41,708 nucleotides of DNA from positions 1 through 41,708 of the forward strand of contig CALBJL010000095.1 of assembly GCA_937893485.1 (NCBI GenBank), in the 5' to 3' direction. The DNA comes from an uncultured bacterium. GTDB lineage: Bacteria; Bacillota; Clostridia; Lachnospirales; Lachnospiraceae. This document shows, piece by piece, positions 16,626-24,815 of the stretch. Positions within the stretch are counted from its first letter, which is position 1. Every line of letters begins with the position of its first letter. Under the pieces are notes generated by a model that had not been told where the DNA came from, did not search any database, and saw only the letters and a program-made list of their open reading frames with translations. A program made the position numbers and the translations under genes.

Positions 16626-17426
16626 TTAATTATAATTATTGTAGCTGCTATCCGTATAACTATTATTCGTATAACCGTTATCGGTATAATAATCATCTGC
16701 GGTGTAGCTTCCCTGCATCTTTGTACGCAATACCTTATACAGCTCGGCATCTGTGAACTGTATATACGGCTCTACCCAGAAAATACCTGCGATATTAAAT
16801 GTAATCACAGCGAGTAATGACCACAGGATAAACGACAGATCCAGCACAAAGGTATCCCACTTCTCACCGTCCATCATGTCCTGCGACAGCCGCTTTGCTT
16901 CCGAAAAGCTCATATACGGATCTTCCGCCATAATGTACGGAATCATCCGGTAAGAATAGGACTTGATGATTCCCGGAATGATGAGCAGCAATGACCACAA
17001 AAAGATATATAATCCTGTCAGAAACTGCACGCCGACCACATTCATGTAACCGTTCTTAAAACAGAATCCCATATTAGAGAGATCCGCCTTACCCTCGCTG
17101 GCATCAAGGAAATATTTTTTACATCCGACCTGTAACGGGTTAATCACAAATACACTGATCAGCAATCCCAACAGCACTGCTACCACAAGAATCGCCAATC
17201 CCAGTCCAATGATTGCCATCGCCTGCGCCGTGAATCTGCCGCCGATTCCATCTACAAATTCGTTTCCGGTAATATTGACTGACTCCCCGGAATCGGAGCC
17301 TCTGTTGTTCGTACTGAATCCACCCGATACCAATGATAAGATAAATGCCACCAGCACAGATTTCCAGTAAAATGACTTCAGGCTGAACTTCGCCCGTTCC
17401 TTCAACTGACTTCTCGTCCACTGCAT
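16626..17426 (-). CDS. DUF975 family membrane protein
   Basis: A 266-residue integral membrane protein. The start MQWTRSQLKERAKFSLKSFYWKS is the typical DUF975 N-terminus (a lead-in before the first membrane helix), and the SYRMIPYIMAEDP segment followed by EAKRLSQDMMDGEKW is also typical. Roughly five membrane segments are visible. The last 30 residues are a Tyr/Asn/Asp-rich tail with repeated YTDN/YTNN units, probably disordered. AGGGGGAAC precedes the ATG. It follows the DegV gene by 28 bp and is probably co-transcribed. Function is unknown. Confidence 0.85.
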   Translation of the reverse strand: MQWTRSQLKERAKFSLKSFYWKSVLVAFILSLVSGGFSTNNRGSDSGESVNITGNEFVDGIGGRFTAQAMAIIGLGLAILVVAVLLGLLISVFVINPLQVGCKKYFLDASEGKADLSNMGFCFKNGYMNVVGVQFLTGLYIFLWSLLLIIPGIIKSYSYRMIPYIMAEDPYMSFSEAKRLSQDMMDGEKWDTFVLDLSFILWSLLAVITFNIAGIFWVEPYIQFTDAELYKVLRTKMQGSYTADDYYTDNGYTNNSYTDSSYNNYN

Positions 17427-17454
17427 AATTTGTTCCCCCTGTTTCTAATTATAT

Positions 17455-18312
17455 TTATTTCATTCGCTTAATCAATGCCGCACCATAAGTACCGTGTCCC
17501 AGATGGCAGCCAAGACTGAGCGGAATCGGTGACATACTGCACCGCACATCAAAATGATCCTCCAACTGCATTTTCCATGCAAGCGCATCCTCTTTGGACA
17601 TACTCGCCGCTGCTGCCAGATAAAACTCACTCAGGTCATCACTGTGGAATTTGTTGACAAGACATTCGTCCAGACATTGTATGATCTTTTTGCGTGCCAG
17701 CTTATCGCCACGCACCTTTCCGACTGCCTCTACCTTTTCACCTGCCAATGATAAAATCGGCTTGATATTTAACAGATTGCCAAGCACCGCAGAAGATGCA
17801 GAGATACGCCCACCCTGTCTGAGATACTTCAGATCCTCTACTGTAAGGAAAATCTGACAATCATCCTTTGCATAGGTCAGTTCCTTTAAGATCTGCGCTG
17901 CAGTCTCTCCTGCCAGCACACGTTTTCTGGCTTCCAGTACAGCCGCCTTCTGCGTCACAGTCACACGGCCGATATCCGCTACCAGCACCCTGCCGTCATA
18001 ATCCTGCGCCATCGCCTGTGCCGTCGCACATGATCCGCTCAACCCGCTGGACATTGGGATGTAGAGCAGCTCGTCGTGCTCCTCAAGTACCCGGTCCCAC
18101 AGCTCCATCACATCAGCCGGAGAGGGCTGCGAGCTGTAGATCTTTGAACCTGCCTGCTGACGGAGATAGAACTCCTCATGCGACATCGTACAGCCTTCAA
18201 AATACAGCTCATCGTCTACATAAAACGGCATCGGCAACACAAAGATGCCATACTTTTTTGCTTTTTCCTGTGAGATTCCACAATTTGAATCTGTTACAAT
18301 CGCTGTCTTCAT
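17455..18312 (-). CDS. DegV family fatty-acid-binding protein
   Basis: DegV proteins bind a fatty acyl chain and, in FakB roles, present it to the FakA kinase. The 285 residues match family length. The N-terminal strand MKTAIVTDSNCGIS includes the conserved TDSN/TDST motif. SSQPSPADVMELW and IPMSSGLSGSCATAQAM supply the ligand-contacting serines. LKYLRQGGRIS and the LGCHLGHGTYGAAL C-terminal histidines are also present. AAAAGGAGACG precedes the ATG at 18312. It lies 45 bp after the tRNA-Gly gene on the same strand. No fakA is in the window. Confidence 0.93.
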   Translation of the reverse strand: MKTAIVTDSNCGISQEKAKKYGIFVLPMPFYVDDELYFEGCTMSHEEFYLRQQAGSKIYSSQPSPADVMELWDRVLEEHDELLYIPMSSGLSGSCATAQAMAQDYDGRVLVADIGRVTVTQKAAVLEARKRVLAGETAAQILKELTYAKDDCQIFLTVEDLKYLRQGGRISASSAVLGNLLNIKPILSLAGEKVEAVGKVRGDKLARKKIIQCLDECLVNKFHSDDLSEFYLAAAASMSKEDALAWKMQLEDHFDVRCSMSPIPLSLGCHLGHGTYGAALIKRMK

Positions 18313-18356
18313 CCATCGTCTCCTTTTCGCTTCTCTCGGATTTTGGGTATGAAAAA

Positions 18357-18427
18357 AGCGGGTGATGGGAATCGAACCCACGTATCCAGCTTGGAAGGCT
18401 GGTGTTCTACCATTGAACTACACCCGC
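18357..18427 (-). tRNA. tRNA-Gly (anticodon TCC)
   Basis: The minus strand folds as a 71-nt cloverleaf. Acceptor GCGGGTG pairs with CACCCGC and the discriminator is U. The D-arm is GTTC/GAAC, and the anticodon stem CCAGC/GCTGG has loop CTTCCAA, so the anticodon is TCC. The T-arm TGGGT-TCGATTC-CC is normal. No CCA is encoded; a run of six T follows at once. It reads GGA and GGG glycine codons. Confidence 0.97.
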
Positions 18428-18449
18428 AAATAACGATATTTATAAATGT

Positions 18450-18466
18450 CGTTCGTCTCACGAACG
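18450..18466 (-). other. Hairpin at the start of the tRNA-Gly transcript
   Basis: CGTTCGT and ACGAACG form a perfect 7-bp stem with a 3-nt loop, about 7 bp after the -10 box. The precursor RNA should begin with this hairpin, which could protect its 5' end or guide processing. Confidence 0.55.
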
Positions 18467-18472
18467 TTGATT

Positions 18473-18501
18473 ATTATATCATCGTTATCTGGGGTTGTCA
18501 A
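18473..18501 (-). promoter_or_regulatory. Consensus sigma-A promoter of tRNA-Gly
   Basis: TTGACA (18496-18501 on the minus strand) and TATAAT (18473-18478) are both perfect and 17 bp apart. This is the strongest promoter in the window, as expected for a stable RNA gene. It may also feed the DegV-DUF975 genes. Confidence 0.93.
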
Positions 18502-18529
18502 TGGTTTATTTGTAATTATTTGATCACAA

Positions 18530-20788
18530 TTATCTGATTGTAACTTTGCGCACCTTGCTGTAGGCACTGTAATACTTCCTGCCGTTTACCTGAACATAGC
18601 TGCGTAGCTTATAATAATAGGTACCTTTGGACAACTTCACGTTCTGACACTTGGTACTTGTATTTTTATTCAATGATCCAAGACGGCTGTAGCCGGAGGA
18701 TGCACTTCTGGAACGATATACCTCATAGCCGTTCACATTGCGGTCACGCTTCCATGTCAGCACAGCGGCACTGCCATTTGCCTTTGCGGATACCCAGGAA
18801 GGCTTTCCGGGACGGATCACAAAATATGCCTTTTTCGATCCGCTGTAATCACCCAGACCGTAGATCACGACAGTTGCTTTACCGGGCTTTACGTTATTCC
18901 GGTAATCTACCTCATAGTCCTCATCCTCCTGAAGTGTCCTGCTGCCCAGTCTTACCATCACGCGCGGCATCTTTTCGTCGCCGTTATAGGTCGGCGTGCC
19001 TGATACTCTTACGGTTGCGGAGGACAGGCTCGGCTGTGCGATCTTGAAGGTGATAGTCTTAGTGCCAGTATAGGAACCCGCACCTGTGATTGTGATACTT
19101 GCCGTTCCGGGGCTTCGGTTATCCCGATAAGTCAGTGTATAATCTACGTTTCTCACGAGAACCACTGAAGCGATCTGTACCGTCACAGACGGACAGATAT
19201 CCTTTCCGGTGTAACGCTGTGTATCGATACTGCTGACCGTCGCATTGCTGATATTTTTCGACAAAATACGGAATGTTGTCGTCTTGGTTCCGCTGTAGTT
19301 GCCCTTTCCGGTTATGGTCACAGTCGCCGTACCCTCATTGCGGTTATTCCGGTAGCTGACCGTGTAATCGACATTCTGTATCAACGTCATATTGTTTACC
19401 GTCACAGTGAGTGAAGGCCGGATCTCATTTCCGGTATAGAGCTGATCCGGAATCGCTGCGATCGTCGCTGCATTCAGATTTGGTCCCGTAATACGGAAAT
19501 TCGCGGTTTTTGTACCGGTGTAGCTGCCAATGCCTGTGATCGTAACAGTCGCAGTACCTATATTTACATTATTCGTATAGGACACCGTATAGTCCGTACC
19601 CTCACGCAAAACGGTACTGTTTACATATACCGTGAGTGCCGGACAGATCGCATAACCGGTATACGTCTGATTCGCGATCGTTGCGATCGTTGCATTTGCC
19701 ACAGTCGGTGTCACGATCCGGAAGGAAGCCGTCTTTGAAGATCCAGCATAGTTTCCCTTGCCATTCACAGTCACGACTGCCGTTCCGATGTTTGTGTTAT
19801 TTCTATAAGCAACCGTATAATCGCGGTTCAGCACGAGTGTCGTGCCGCTGAGCGTCACGGTCACAGTCGGGGTGATCGCGCGTCCGGTATAATTCTGATC
19901 GGGAATCGCCGCAATCGTCGCATTTGCGAGGGTCGGCTTGGTCACTGTGACCTTCATGGAACCATATGTTTTTCCGGCACAGGTAATCGTAATATTCGAC
20001 GTACCTGCTCCCTGCGCTGCCAGAGATCTGCCATCATAAGTGACAACTGATGTATTGCTCGATGCCACGCTCATATCGCCCTCGATCGGACAGCTCTCTC
20101 CCAACGGATAATGACCATCCGTCTGAATCGTGGCTTTGCAACTGCCAAGATCGTACGTGTCACCTACATCCAGAGACAAGGTTGACGGCAATGTGACCGA
20201 CAAACCATAGCTTTTCACAGATACGGAAGAAACGGTTCTGGTAGTTGCCCCATCATACGCTCCTACATAAGATGAGCTTGCCGGAGCGGTTGAATACAGT
20301 GCTACCCAGTAATCATGTCCGTTATATACGACATGTCCGACACCTACCGACTGATAACCACTGCTTATCATTTTCTTGTATTCGTCGGATGTCGGCGTGC
20401 TGCTCCAGCCGCTGCACACACCTGCTGCATTCGATACCAGACCACTCAGCGCCTCGTCTGTCTTTGCACTGTAGTTCAGCGCGACCTCTGCCGCACGCTG
20501 CATCGCTGTTTCTTCCAGCTTATAATCATATGTCAGATCCTGCAGCCTGATAGCCGTACCGGATGCGATCGCCGCCTCATTTTGCCGATTCACGCTCTGG
20601 CGGACACCGTTGATCGCAGTACACAGATTCCGCGCCTCCGTCTGTCCATATGTTACACTAATTGTAACATCCTCCGTCGTTGCAGCCTTCGCCTGCTCTA
20701 CCGGCATCACCGGCAGCATGCTCACCACCAGCACGAGCGCCAGCAGACAGTTCCACCAGATATGTTTTCTTTGGTTTGTTTTTCTCAT
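18530..20788 (-). CDS. Secreted CAP-domain protein with five YTG-type Ig-like repeats and a C-terminal FN3 domain
   Basis: A 752-residue secreted protein. A signal peptide (1-35) ends AKA. A CAP/SCP-like domain (about 45-170) shows YKLEETAMQRAAEVAL and SVGVGHVVYNGHDYWVALY, but the usual histidine after the first helix is not evident. A Big2-like region follows (about 185-283). Five 75-residue repeats (about 285-659) share YTGxxIxPxxTV, then DYTVSYxNNxNxGTATVTITGxGxYxGTK, then xFxI. An FN3 domain ends the protein. There is no sorting motif or membrane anchor, so the attachment mode is unknown. GGGGGAA precedes the ATG. It lies 19 bp after gltX and is probably co-transcribed. Confidence 0.88.
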   Translation of the reverse strand: MRKTNQRKHIWWNCLLALVLVVSMLPVMPVEQAKAATTEDVTISVTYGQTEARNLCTAINGVRQSVNRQNEAAIASGTAIRLQDLTYDYKLEETAMQRAAEVALNYSAKTDEALSGLVSNAAGVCSGWSSTPTSDEYKKMISSGYQSVGVGHVVYNGHDYWVALYSTAPASSSYVGAYDGATTRTVSSVSVKSYGLSVTLPSTLSLDVGDTYDLGSCKATIQTDGHYPLGESCPIEGDMSVASSNTSVVTYDGRSLAAQGAGTSNITITCAGKTYGSMKVTVTKPTLANATIAAIPDQNYTGRAITPTVTVTLSGTTLVLNRDYTVAYRNNTNIGTAVVTVNGKGNYAGSSKTASFRIVTPTVANATIATIANQTYTGYAICPALTVYVNSTVLREGTDYTVSYTNNVNIGTATVTITGIGSYTGTKTANFRITGPNLNAATIAAIPDQLYTGNEIRPSLTVTVNNMTLIQNVDYTVSYRNNRNEGTATVTITGKGNYSGTKTTTFRILSKNISNATVSSIDTQRYTGKDICPSVTVQIASVVLVRNVDYTLTYRDNRSPGTASITITGAGSYTGTKTITFKIAQPSLSSATVRVSGTPTYNGDEKMPRVMVRLGSRTLQEDEDYEVDYRNNVKPGKATVVIYGLGDYSGSKKAYFVIRPGKPSWVSAKANGSAAVLTWKRDRNVNGYEVYRSRSASSGYSRLGSLNKNTSTKCQNVKLSKGTYYYKLRSYVQVNGRKYYSAYSKVRKVTIR

Positions 20789-20807
20789 ATTGCAATTCCC
20801 CCTTATT

Positions 20808-22268
20808 TTATACCTGCGCCTGCTCCAGCTTGGCGATCGCAGCCTCGATGCGGGCGATCGTCTCGTCCTTGCCGAGTACCTCCATCAGCTCTGTTGCTCC
20901 GCCCGGAGTCATCTGCTTGCCGGATACCGCTGTACGGATCGGCCACATCACATAACCGTTTTTCACGCCTTTTTCTGCGACATAAGCGCTGAGCATCGCA
21001 TACAATGCATCATTGCTGTAGTCTGTCTGCTCCTTCAGGCGGGGCAGGATATCGTTCAGCACTTCCAGTGAAGTCTGTGCGTTTGTCTTCATTTTCTTGT
21101 GCGTATACATCGCTACATCATAGTCCGGCACAGCCTCAAAGAAATCGATATGCTCCTTGATGTCCGGCAGGATTTCGATACGCGTCTTTACCATGTGGGC
21201 GATCTTCTTCAGATCATAGTCCTTTGTGACCACCTCGCGGATCACAGGCTCTGCCATCTCATAAAAACGATCCTCGTCCATCGCCTTAAAGTATTCACCG
21301 TTCATCCATTTCAGCTTGACCATGTCAAACACTGCCGGAGATTTGCTGATATGCTTATAATCAAATGCCTCTACCAGTTCATCCAGTGTAAAGATCTCAC
21401 GGTTGTCACTCGGACTCCAGCCCAGCAGTGCCACAAAGTTCACGACTGCCTCGGATAAAAAGCCCTGCTCAATCAGATCCTCATAAGAGCTGTGTCCGCT
21501 GCGCTTGGACAGCTTCTGGTGCTCCTCGTTGACGATCAGCGGACAGTGGATATATTTCGGCTCCTCCCATCCGAATGCCTTGTACAGAATCGTATATTTC
21601 GGTGCTGATGACAGATACTCGCACCCACGGATCACGTGTGTAATACCCATGAGATGGTCGTCCACAACATTTGCAAAATTATAGGTCGGATATCCGTCAG
21701 ATTTGATCAGGATCATATCATCCAGCTCCTCATTGGGGGCGGAAATATCACCGTAGATCTCATCATGAAACGTCGTCGTACCCTCGGTCGGCATGTTCGC
21801 GCGGATGACAAACGGCTTTCCGGCTGCCAGATTTGCCTCCACTTCCTCCTTGGACAGATGCAGACAGTGCTTGTCGTACATCATGATCTCCTTGCCTGCT
21901 ACCTCACGGCGCAGGGAATCGATACGCTCCTTGTCGCAGAAGCAGTAGTAAGCCGCTCCTTTTTCGATCAGTTTTTTCGCATATTCCATATACAGACCGC
22001 TCTTGCAGCGCTCGCTCTGTACATACGGTCCGACACCGCCGTCCTTATCGGGCCCCTCGTCATGCTTGAGTCCGGTCTTTTCCAGTGTGCGGTAAATGAT
22101 ATCCAGCGCTTCCTCATAGAAACGTTCCTGATCAGTATCCTCTATTCTCAATATAAAATCGCCGCCCTCGTGCTTTGCGATCAGATAGGTATACAATGCG
22201 GTACGCAGATTACCTACATGCATCCTTCCGGTCGGGCTTGGGGCAAATCTCGTTCTTACTTTGCTCAT
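20808..22268 (-). CDS. gltX: Glutamyl-tRNA synthetase
   Basis: GltX charges tRNA-Glu (and often tRNA-Gln in Firmicutes) with glutamate. The 486 residues fit the family. The class I signature is present as RFAPSPTGRMHVGN near 8-21 (HVGN in place of HIGH). The KMSKS loop appears as KLSKR near 252. FILRIEDTDQER and YPTYNFANVVDDHLMGITHVIRG are typical. The ATG at 22268 has AAAGGAGAG upstream; a longer open frame has no ribosome site. A good promoter lies about 100 bp upstream. No T-box leader is visible. Confidence 0.97.
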   Translation of the reverse strand: MSKVRTRFAPSPTGRMHVGNLRTALYTYLIAKHEGGDFILRIEDTDQERFYEEALDIIYRTLEKTGLKHDEGPDKDGGVGPYVQSERCKSGLYMEYAKKLIEKGAAYYCFCDKERIDSLRREVAGKEIMMYDKHCLHLSKEEVEANLAAGKPFVIRANMPTEGTTTFHDEIYGDISAPNEELDDMILIKSDGYPTYNFANVVDDHLMGITHVIRGCEYLSSAPKYTILYKAFGWEEPKYIHCPLIVNEEHQKLSKRSGHSSYEDLIEQGFLSEAVVNFVALLGWSPSDNREIFTLDELVEAFDYKHISKSPAVFDMVKLKWMNGEYFKAMDEDRFYEMAEPVIREVVTKDYDLKKIAHMVKTRIEILPDIKEHIDFFEAVPDYDVAMYTHKKMKTNAQTSLEVLNDILPRLKEQTDYSNDALYAMLSAYVAEKGVKNGYVMWPIRTAVSGKQMTPGGATELMEVLGKDETIARIEAAIAKLEQAQV

Positions 22269-22364
22269 GATGTCTCTCCTTTTCATTTCGGGTGTGTTCA
22301 GTGTGAGTGCCATGCGGCATGGTTCGCTCTGCTCCCAGTAACGCATAATGACCCACTTTCGCTC

Positions 22365-22393
22365 ATTATACATCCAGTAGCGCAAATACACAA
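22365..22393 (-). promoter_or_regulatory. Probable sigma-A promoter of gltX
   Basis: On the minus strand TTGTGT (22388-22393) and a perfect TATAAT (22365-22370) are separated by 17 bp. The leader to the gltX ATG would be about 90 nt, too short for a T-box riboswitch. Confidence 0.65.
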
Positions 22394-22446
22394 GACTATG
22401 TTCATTCACAAAGTCTTTTCTTTATGACAGCAGACACCGGACAACG

Positions 22447-22485
22447 AAAAGCGCCGCATCGTACATATCTGTATCAACACGGCGC
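22447..22485 (-). terminator. Terminator of the small gene 22531-22728
   Basis: On the minus strand GCGCCG (22480-22485) pairs with CGGCGC (22451-22456) and TTTT follows. It lies 45 bp past the stop codon of the small gene and before the gltX promoter. Confidence 0.6.
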
Positions 22486-22530
22486 CTTTCTTCATATTCT
22501 GTTTTCGGGTTTGTCAATATGTTCCTCCTT

Positions 22531-22728
22531 TCAACAATAGACCTGGAACCCCGTTGTTTCTCCTACCGGAAGATCATTCAGCTTTGCCTGAAAAATCACT
22601 TGGAACGGATGCTCCTTCTTTTGTTCCTGCTGCTGACGTTTTTCACGCTGCGGCATGTACCGGATCTGTGAAATCGCACCCACCGGCATGATGCTTTGAT
22701 ATCCATTTTCGTATTTTGCGATGTCCAC
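22531..22728 (-). CDS. Small hypothetical protein with an ambiguous start
   Basis: Up to 65 residues: hydrophilic, Gln/Lys-rich in the middle (REKRQQQEQKKEH), ending FQVYC. No domain is recognised. It is bracketed by its own terminator (22447-22485) and a palindrome-rich upstream region, which supports a real monocistronic gene. The start is odd. A perfect AAAGGAGGTGG ribosome site exists, but the only in-frame GTG at 22728 is part of that site. The codon at normal spacing is ATC (22722-22720), and the first in-frame ATG is 13 codons in. An ATC start, or mutation of an ancestral ATG, is possible. Confidence 0.55.
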   Translation of the reverse strand: MDIAKYENGYQSIMPVGAISQIRYMPQREKRQQQEQKKEHPFQVIFQAKLNDLPVGETTGFQVYC

Positions 22729-22777
22729 CTCCTTTAAATGAGTATGGTATTTTCTTTTTTCACTTATATTATCGGAA

Positions 22778-22790
22778 TATTTTCAAAATA
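22778..22790. promoter_or_regulatory. Operator-like palindrome, proximal copy
   Basis: TATTTTCAAAATA is a perfect 13-bp palindrome around a central C. It is one of two near-identical sites 30 bp apart upstream of the small gene at 22728. Confidence 0.5.
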
Positions 22791-22807
22791 CTTTAGATTT
22801 TTCTAAG

Positions 22808-22820
22808 TATTTTGAAAATA
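22808..22820. promoter_or_regulatory. Operator-like palindrome, distal copy
   Basis: TATTTTGAAAATA is the second copy. Together with 22778-22790 it forms a larger inverted repeat (about 22776-22821) whose arms extend through CTTTAGA/TCTAAG with one bulge. The centres are 30 bp apart, close to three helical turns, as for a repressor binding cooperatively on one face. Confidence 0.5.
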
Positions 22821-22865
22821 TCTTCGCAAGACTCTTAATGTCATGAAAATTTTCTGGCACACCAG

Positions 22866-22896
22866 AAAAACCCGACACAATTCATGCCGGGTTTTC
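22866..22896 (-). terminator. Terminator of the flavodiiron protein gene
   Basis: On the minus strand AAACCCGGCA pairs with TGTCGGGTTT (one G-U or mismatch) and is followed by a T run. It starts 20 bp past the stop codon. Confidence 0.8.
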
Positions 22897-22915
22897 TGAT
22901 GATTTATTTTATTTT

Positions 22916-24082
22916 TTACTCTGCAAGCAGCGCATCAACCAACGCATCCATCTGTGCCTCGGAATCCGCATTCAGTGTCGAGCGGATCGTCACTGTCGGC
23001 TCAAGCATCTGAATATTCTTCATGCCCTCAAAGATCGCACGCATCTGCTTTCCTGCGGTCGGCGCCCATGTGCCGTTCTCCACAAAGCCCACAGTGCGCT
23101 TCTGATAATTCTTCGCCTTCAGATGGTGTAAAAAGTCCTCCATCACCGGAAACAGACCCGCGTCATAAGTCGGGCAGCATACAACCAGACGGTCATAACG
23201 GAATGCATCCTCGACTGCCTCTGCCATATCCTCTCTCGTCAGATCGGTAAATGCGACCTTCAGATCGGTCTTTGCTTTCAGCTTCTCCACGAGCTTTTCA
23301 GCCGCAGCCTTTGTATTGCCGTGAATCGATGCACAAGCGACAAAAATACCCTTATCCTCCGGCTCATAGCTGCTCCATGTATTGTATTTGTCGATATAAA
23401 ATCCTAAGTTTTCCTTTAAGATCGGTCCATGCAGCGGGCAGATCATCTGGATATCAAGTGCGGATGCCTTCTTTAATAATGCCTGTACCTGTACGCCGTA
23501 TTTTCCTACGATGTTGAAATAGTAGCGGCGCGCCTCACAGGTCCAGTCCTCCTCGGTGTCAAGCGTACCAAACTTGCCGAAAGCGTCTGCGGAAAACAGG
23601 ATCTTTTCGGTAGATTCGTATGCGACCATAACCTCCGGCCAGTGTACCATCGGAGCCATGACAAAGGTCAATGTATGGCTGCCGAGTGACAATGTCTCAC
23701 CCTCTGCGACTGTCACATTGCGTCCTGCAAAATCTGTGCCAAAAAACTGCTTCATCATCGGAAATGTCTTGGCATTCGCCACGATCTGCATCTGCGGATA
23801 TTTTTCTGCTGCCTTTGCAATGTTTGCCGCATGATCCGGCTCCATATGCAGTACAACCAGATAGTCGGGTGTGCGTCCGTCCAGCGCCTTGTCCAGATTC
23901 GCAAACCACTCATCGGTGGCACGCGCATCTACGGTGTCCATGATCGTGATCTTATCGTCCTTGATGAGATAAGAGTTATATGATACACCATTCGGAACGA
24001 TATACTGACTCTCAAACAGGTCGATCGTCTTGTCATCCACTCCGATATAAATGATATTTTCTGAGATAGTTGTGTCTTTCAT
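22916..24082 (-). CDS. FprA-type flavodiiron protein
   Basis: Flavodiiron proteins reduce O2 to water, or NO to N2O, in anaerobes. The 388 residues match class A. The N-terminal metallo-beta-lactamase-like domain has the diiron ligands H79-x-E81-x-D83-H84 (HMEPDH), H147 (MVHWPE), D166 (FSADAFG) and a later LHGP histidine near 226. The C-terminal flavodoxin domain starts near 248 with the FMN loop ASIHGNTKAAAEK, plus CCPTYDAGLFP and VENGTWAPTAGK. AAAGGAGG precedes the ATG. It is third in the RelQ-AlkD-FprA operon, 16 bp after the AlkD gene. The electron donor (rubredoxin) is not in the window. Confidence 0.94.
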   Translation of the reverse strand: MKDTTISENIIYIGVDDKTIDLFESQYIVPNGVSYNSYLIKDDKITIMDTVDARATDEWFANLDKALDGRTPDYLVVLHMEPDHAANIAKAAEKYPQMQIVANAKTFPMMKQFFGTDFAGRNVTVAEGETLSLGSHTLTFVMAPMVHWPEVMVAYESTEKILFSADAFGKFGTLDTEEDWTCEARRYYFNIVGKYGVQVQALLKKASALDIQMICPLHGPILKENLGFYIDKYNTWSSYEPEDKGIFVACASIHGNTKAAAEKLVEKLKAKTDLKVAFTDLTREDMAEAVEDAFRYDRLVVCCPTYDAGLFPVMEDFLHHLKAKNYQKRTVGFVENGTWAPTAGKQMRAIFEGMKNIQMLEPTVTIRSTLNADSEAQMDALVDALLAE

Positions 24083-24098
24083 TGTCTTTATCCTCCTT

Positions 24099-24806
24099 TT
24101 ATTTTCTCTGCTTTTGTGTGCGCAGATAATCTTTTTGTTCTGTGGTCAGCCGCCGGCTCTCAATCGCCTTCTGGATCGCTTTGTTGTGACACCAGACATC
24201 CAGCCTGTGCTGCTCGATATAACCGTGGGATGCCTCCCACTGTTTGGCGAGCGCCGTCGCAAAATACCATGCGATCATCATGTTTACATAATACTCCTCA
24301 GACCGCACCTGTGCGACCCATTCTAAATATTCCGGCTGAAAGGCGGGTGCATCCAGATACAGCCGCATGAGCGCACCGATCCCGTAGCGCACGGTGTAAG
24401 TCTCTCCGCTGTCAATCCACTGCCGCACCTGTTCCAGTATCTCCTCCGGATGCCCGGCGAATACCTTCGGGAGCGGCAGGTCACACGTTGCCCAGTTGTC
24501 AATATATGGCAAAAAACGGTTCCACTGTGCAAGACAGGTGTCAAAATCCCTGATCTGCGCGAGCAGCATCCCATGAAGATTATTTTCCTCATAATAAGTA
24601 TGCGGTAGCTGCTCTAAAAAAAGCTCTGCGGTTTCCGTTCCTGCCAGTTTCTTTGCGTATGTGCGCAACTGAGGTGTACGCACGCCGATGATCAGCTCCG
24701 GTGGCAGATTCGGCACCAGCTTGCTGTGAAATGCCTGATACCCGTCATCCCGCATCGCCAGCAGATCACTCTGCACCTGACGAACCGCCTGTTGTCTGTC
24801 GTCCAT
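24099..24806 (-). CDS. AlkD-type DNA alkylation repair protein
   Basis: A 235-residue all-helical HEAT-like-repeat glycosylase of the AlkC/AlkD superfamily, which excises 3- and 7-alkylpurines. Diagnostic stretches are IIGVRTPQLRTYAKKL near 39-54, a YYEENNLHGMLLA segment, FLPYIDNWATCDL with its conserved W and D, and EEYYVNMMIAWYFATAL. NKAIQKAIESRRL is typical of the C-terminus. GGGGGACGT precedes the ATG at 24806. It lies 9 bp after the RelQ-type gene. Family membership is firm; true glycosylase activity is inferred. Confidence 0.9.
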   Translation of the reverse strand: MDDRQQAVRQVQSDLLAMRDDGYQAFHSKLVPNLPPELIIGVRTPQLRTYAKKLAGTETAELFLEQLPHTYYEENNLHGMLLAQIRDFDTCLAQWNRFLPYIDNWATCDLPLPKVFAGHPEEILEQVRQWIDSGETYTVRYGIGALMRLYLDAPAFQPEYLEWVAQVRSEEYYVNMMIAWYFATALAKQWEASHGYIEQHRLDVWCHNKAIQKAIESRRLTTEQKDYLRTQKQRK

Positions 24807-24815
24807 ACGTCCCCC

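Noticed and set aside
18530..20788. CRISPR-like periodicity in the repeat protein genes
   Set aside because: The repeats are about 225 bp, diverged and in frame; they are protein-domain repeats.
22269..22390. Possible T-box leader before gltX
   Set aside because: The leader from the predicted start site is only about 90 nt and has no T-box core sequence or terminator.
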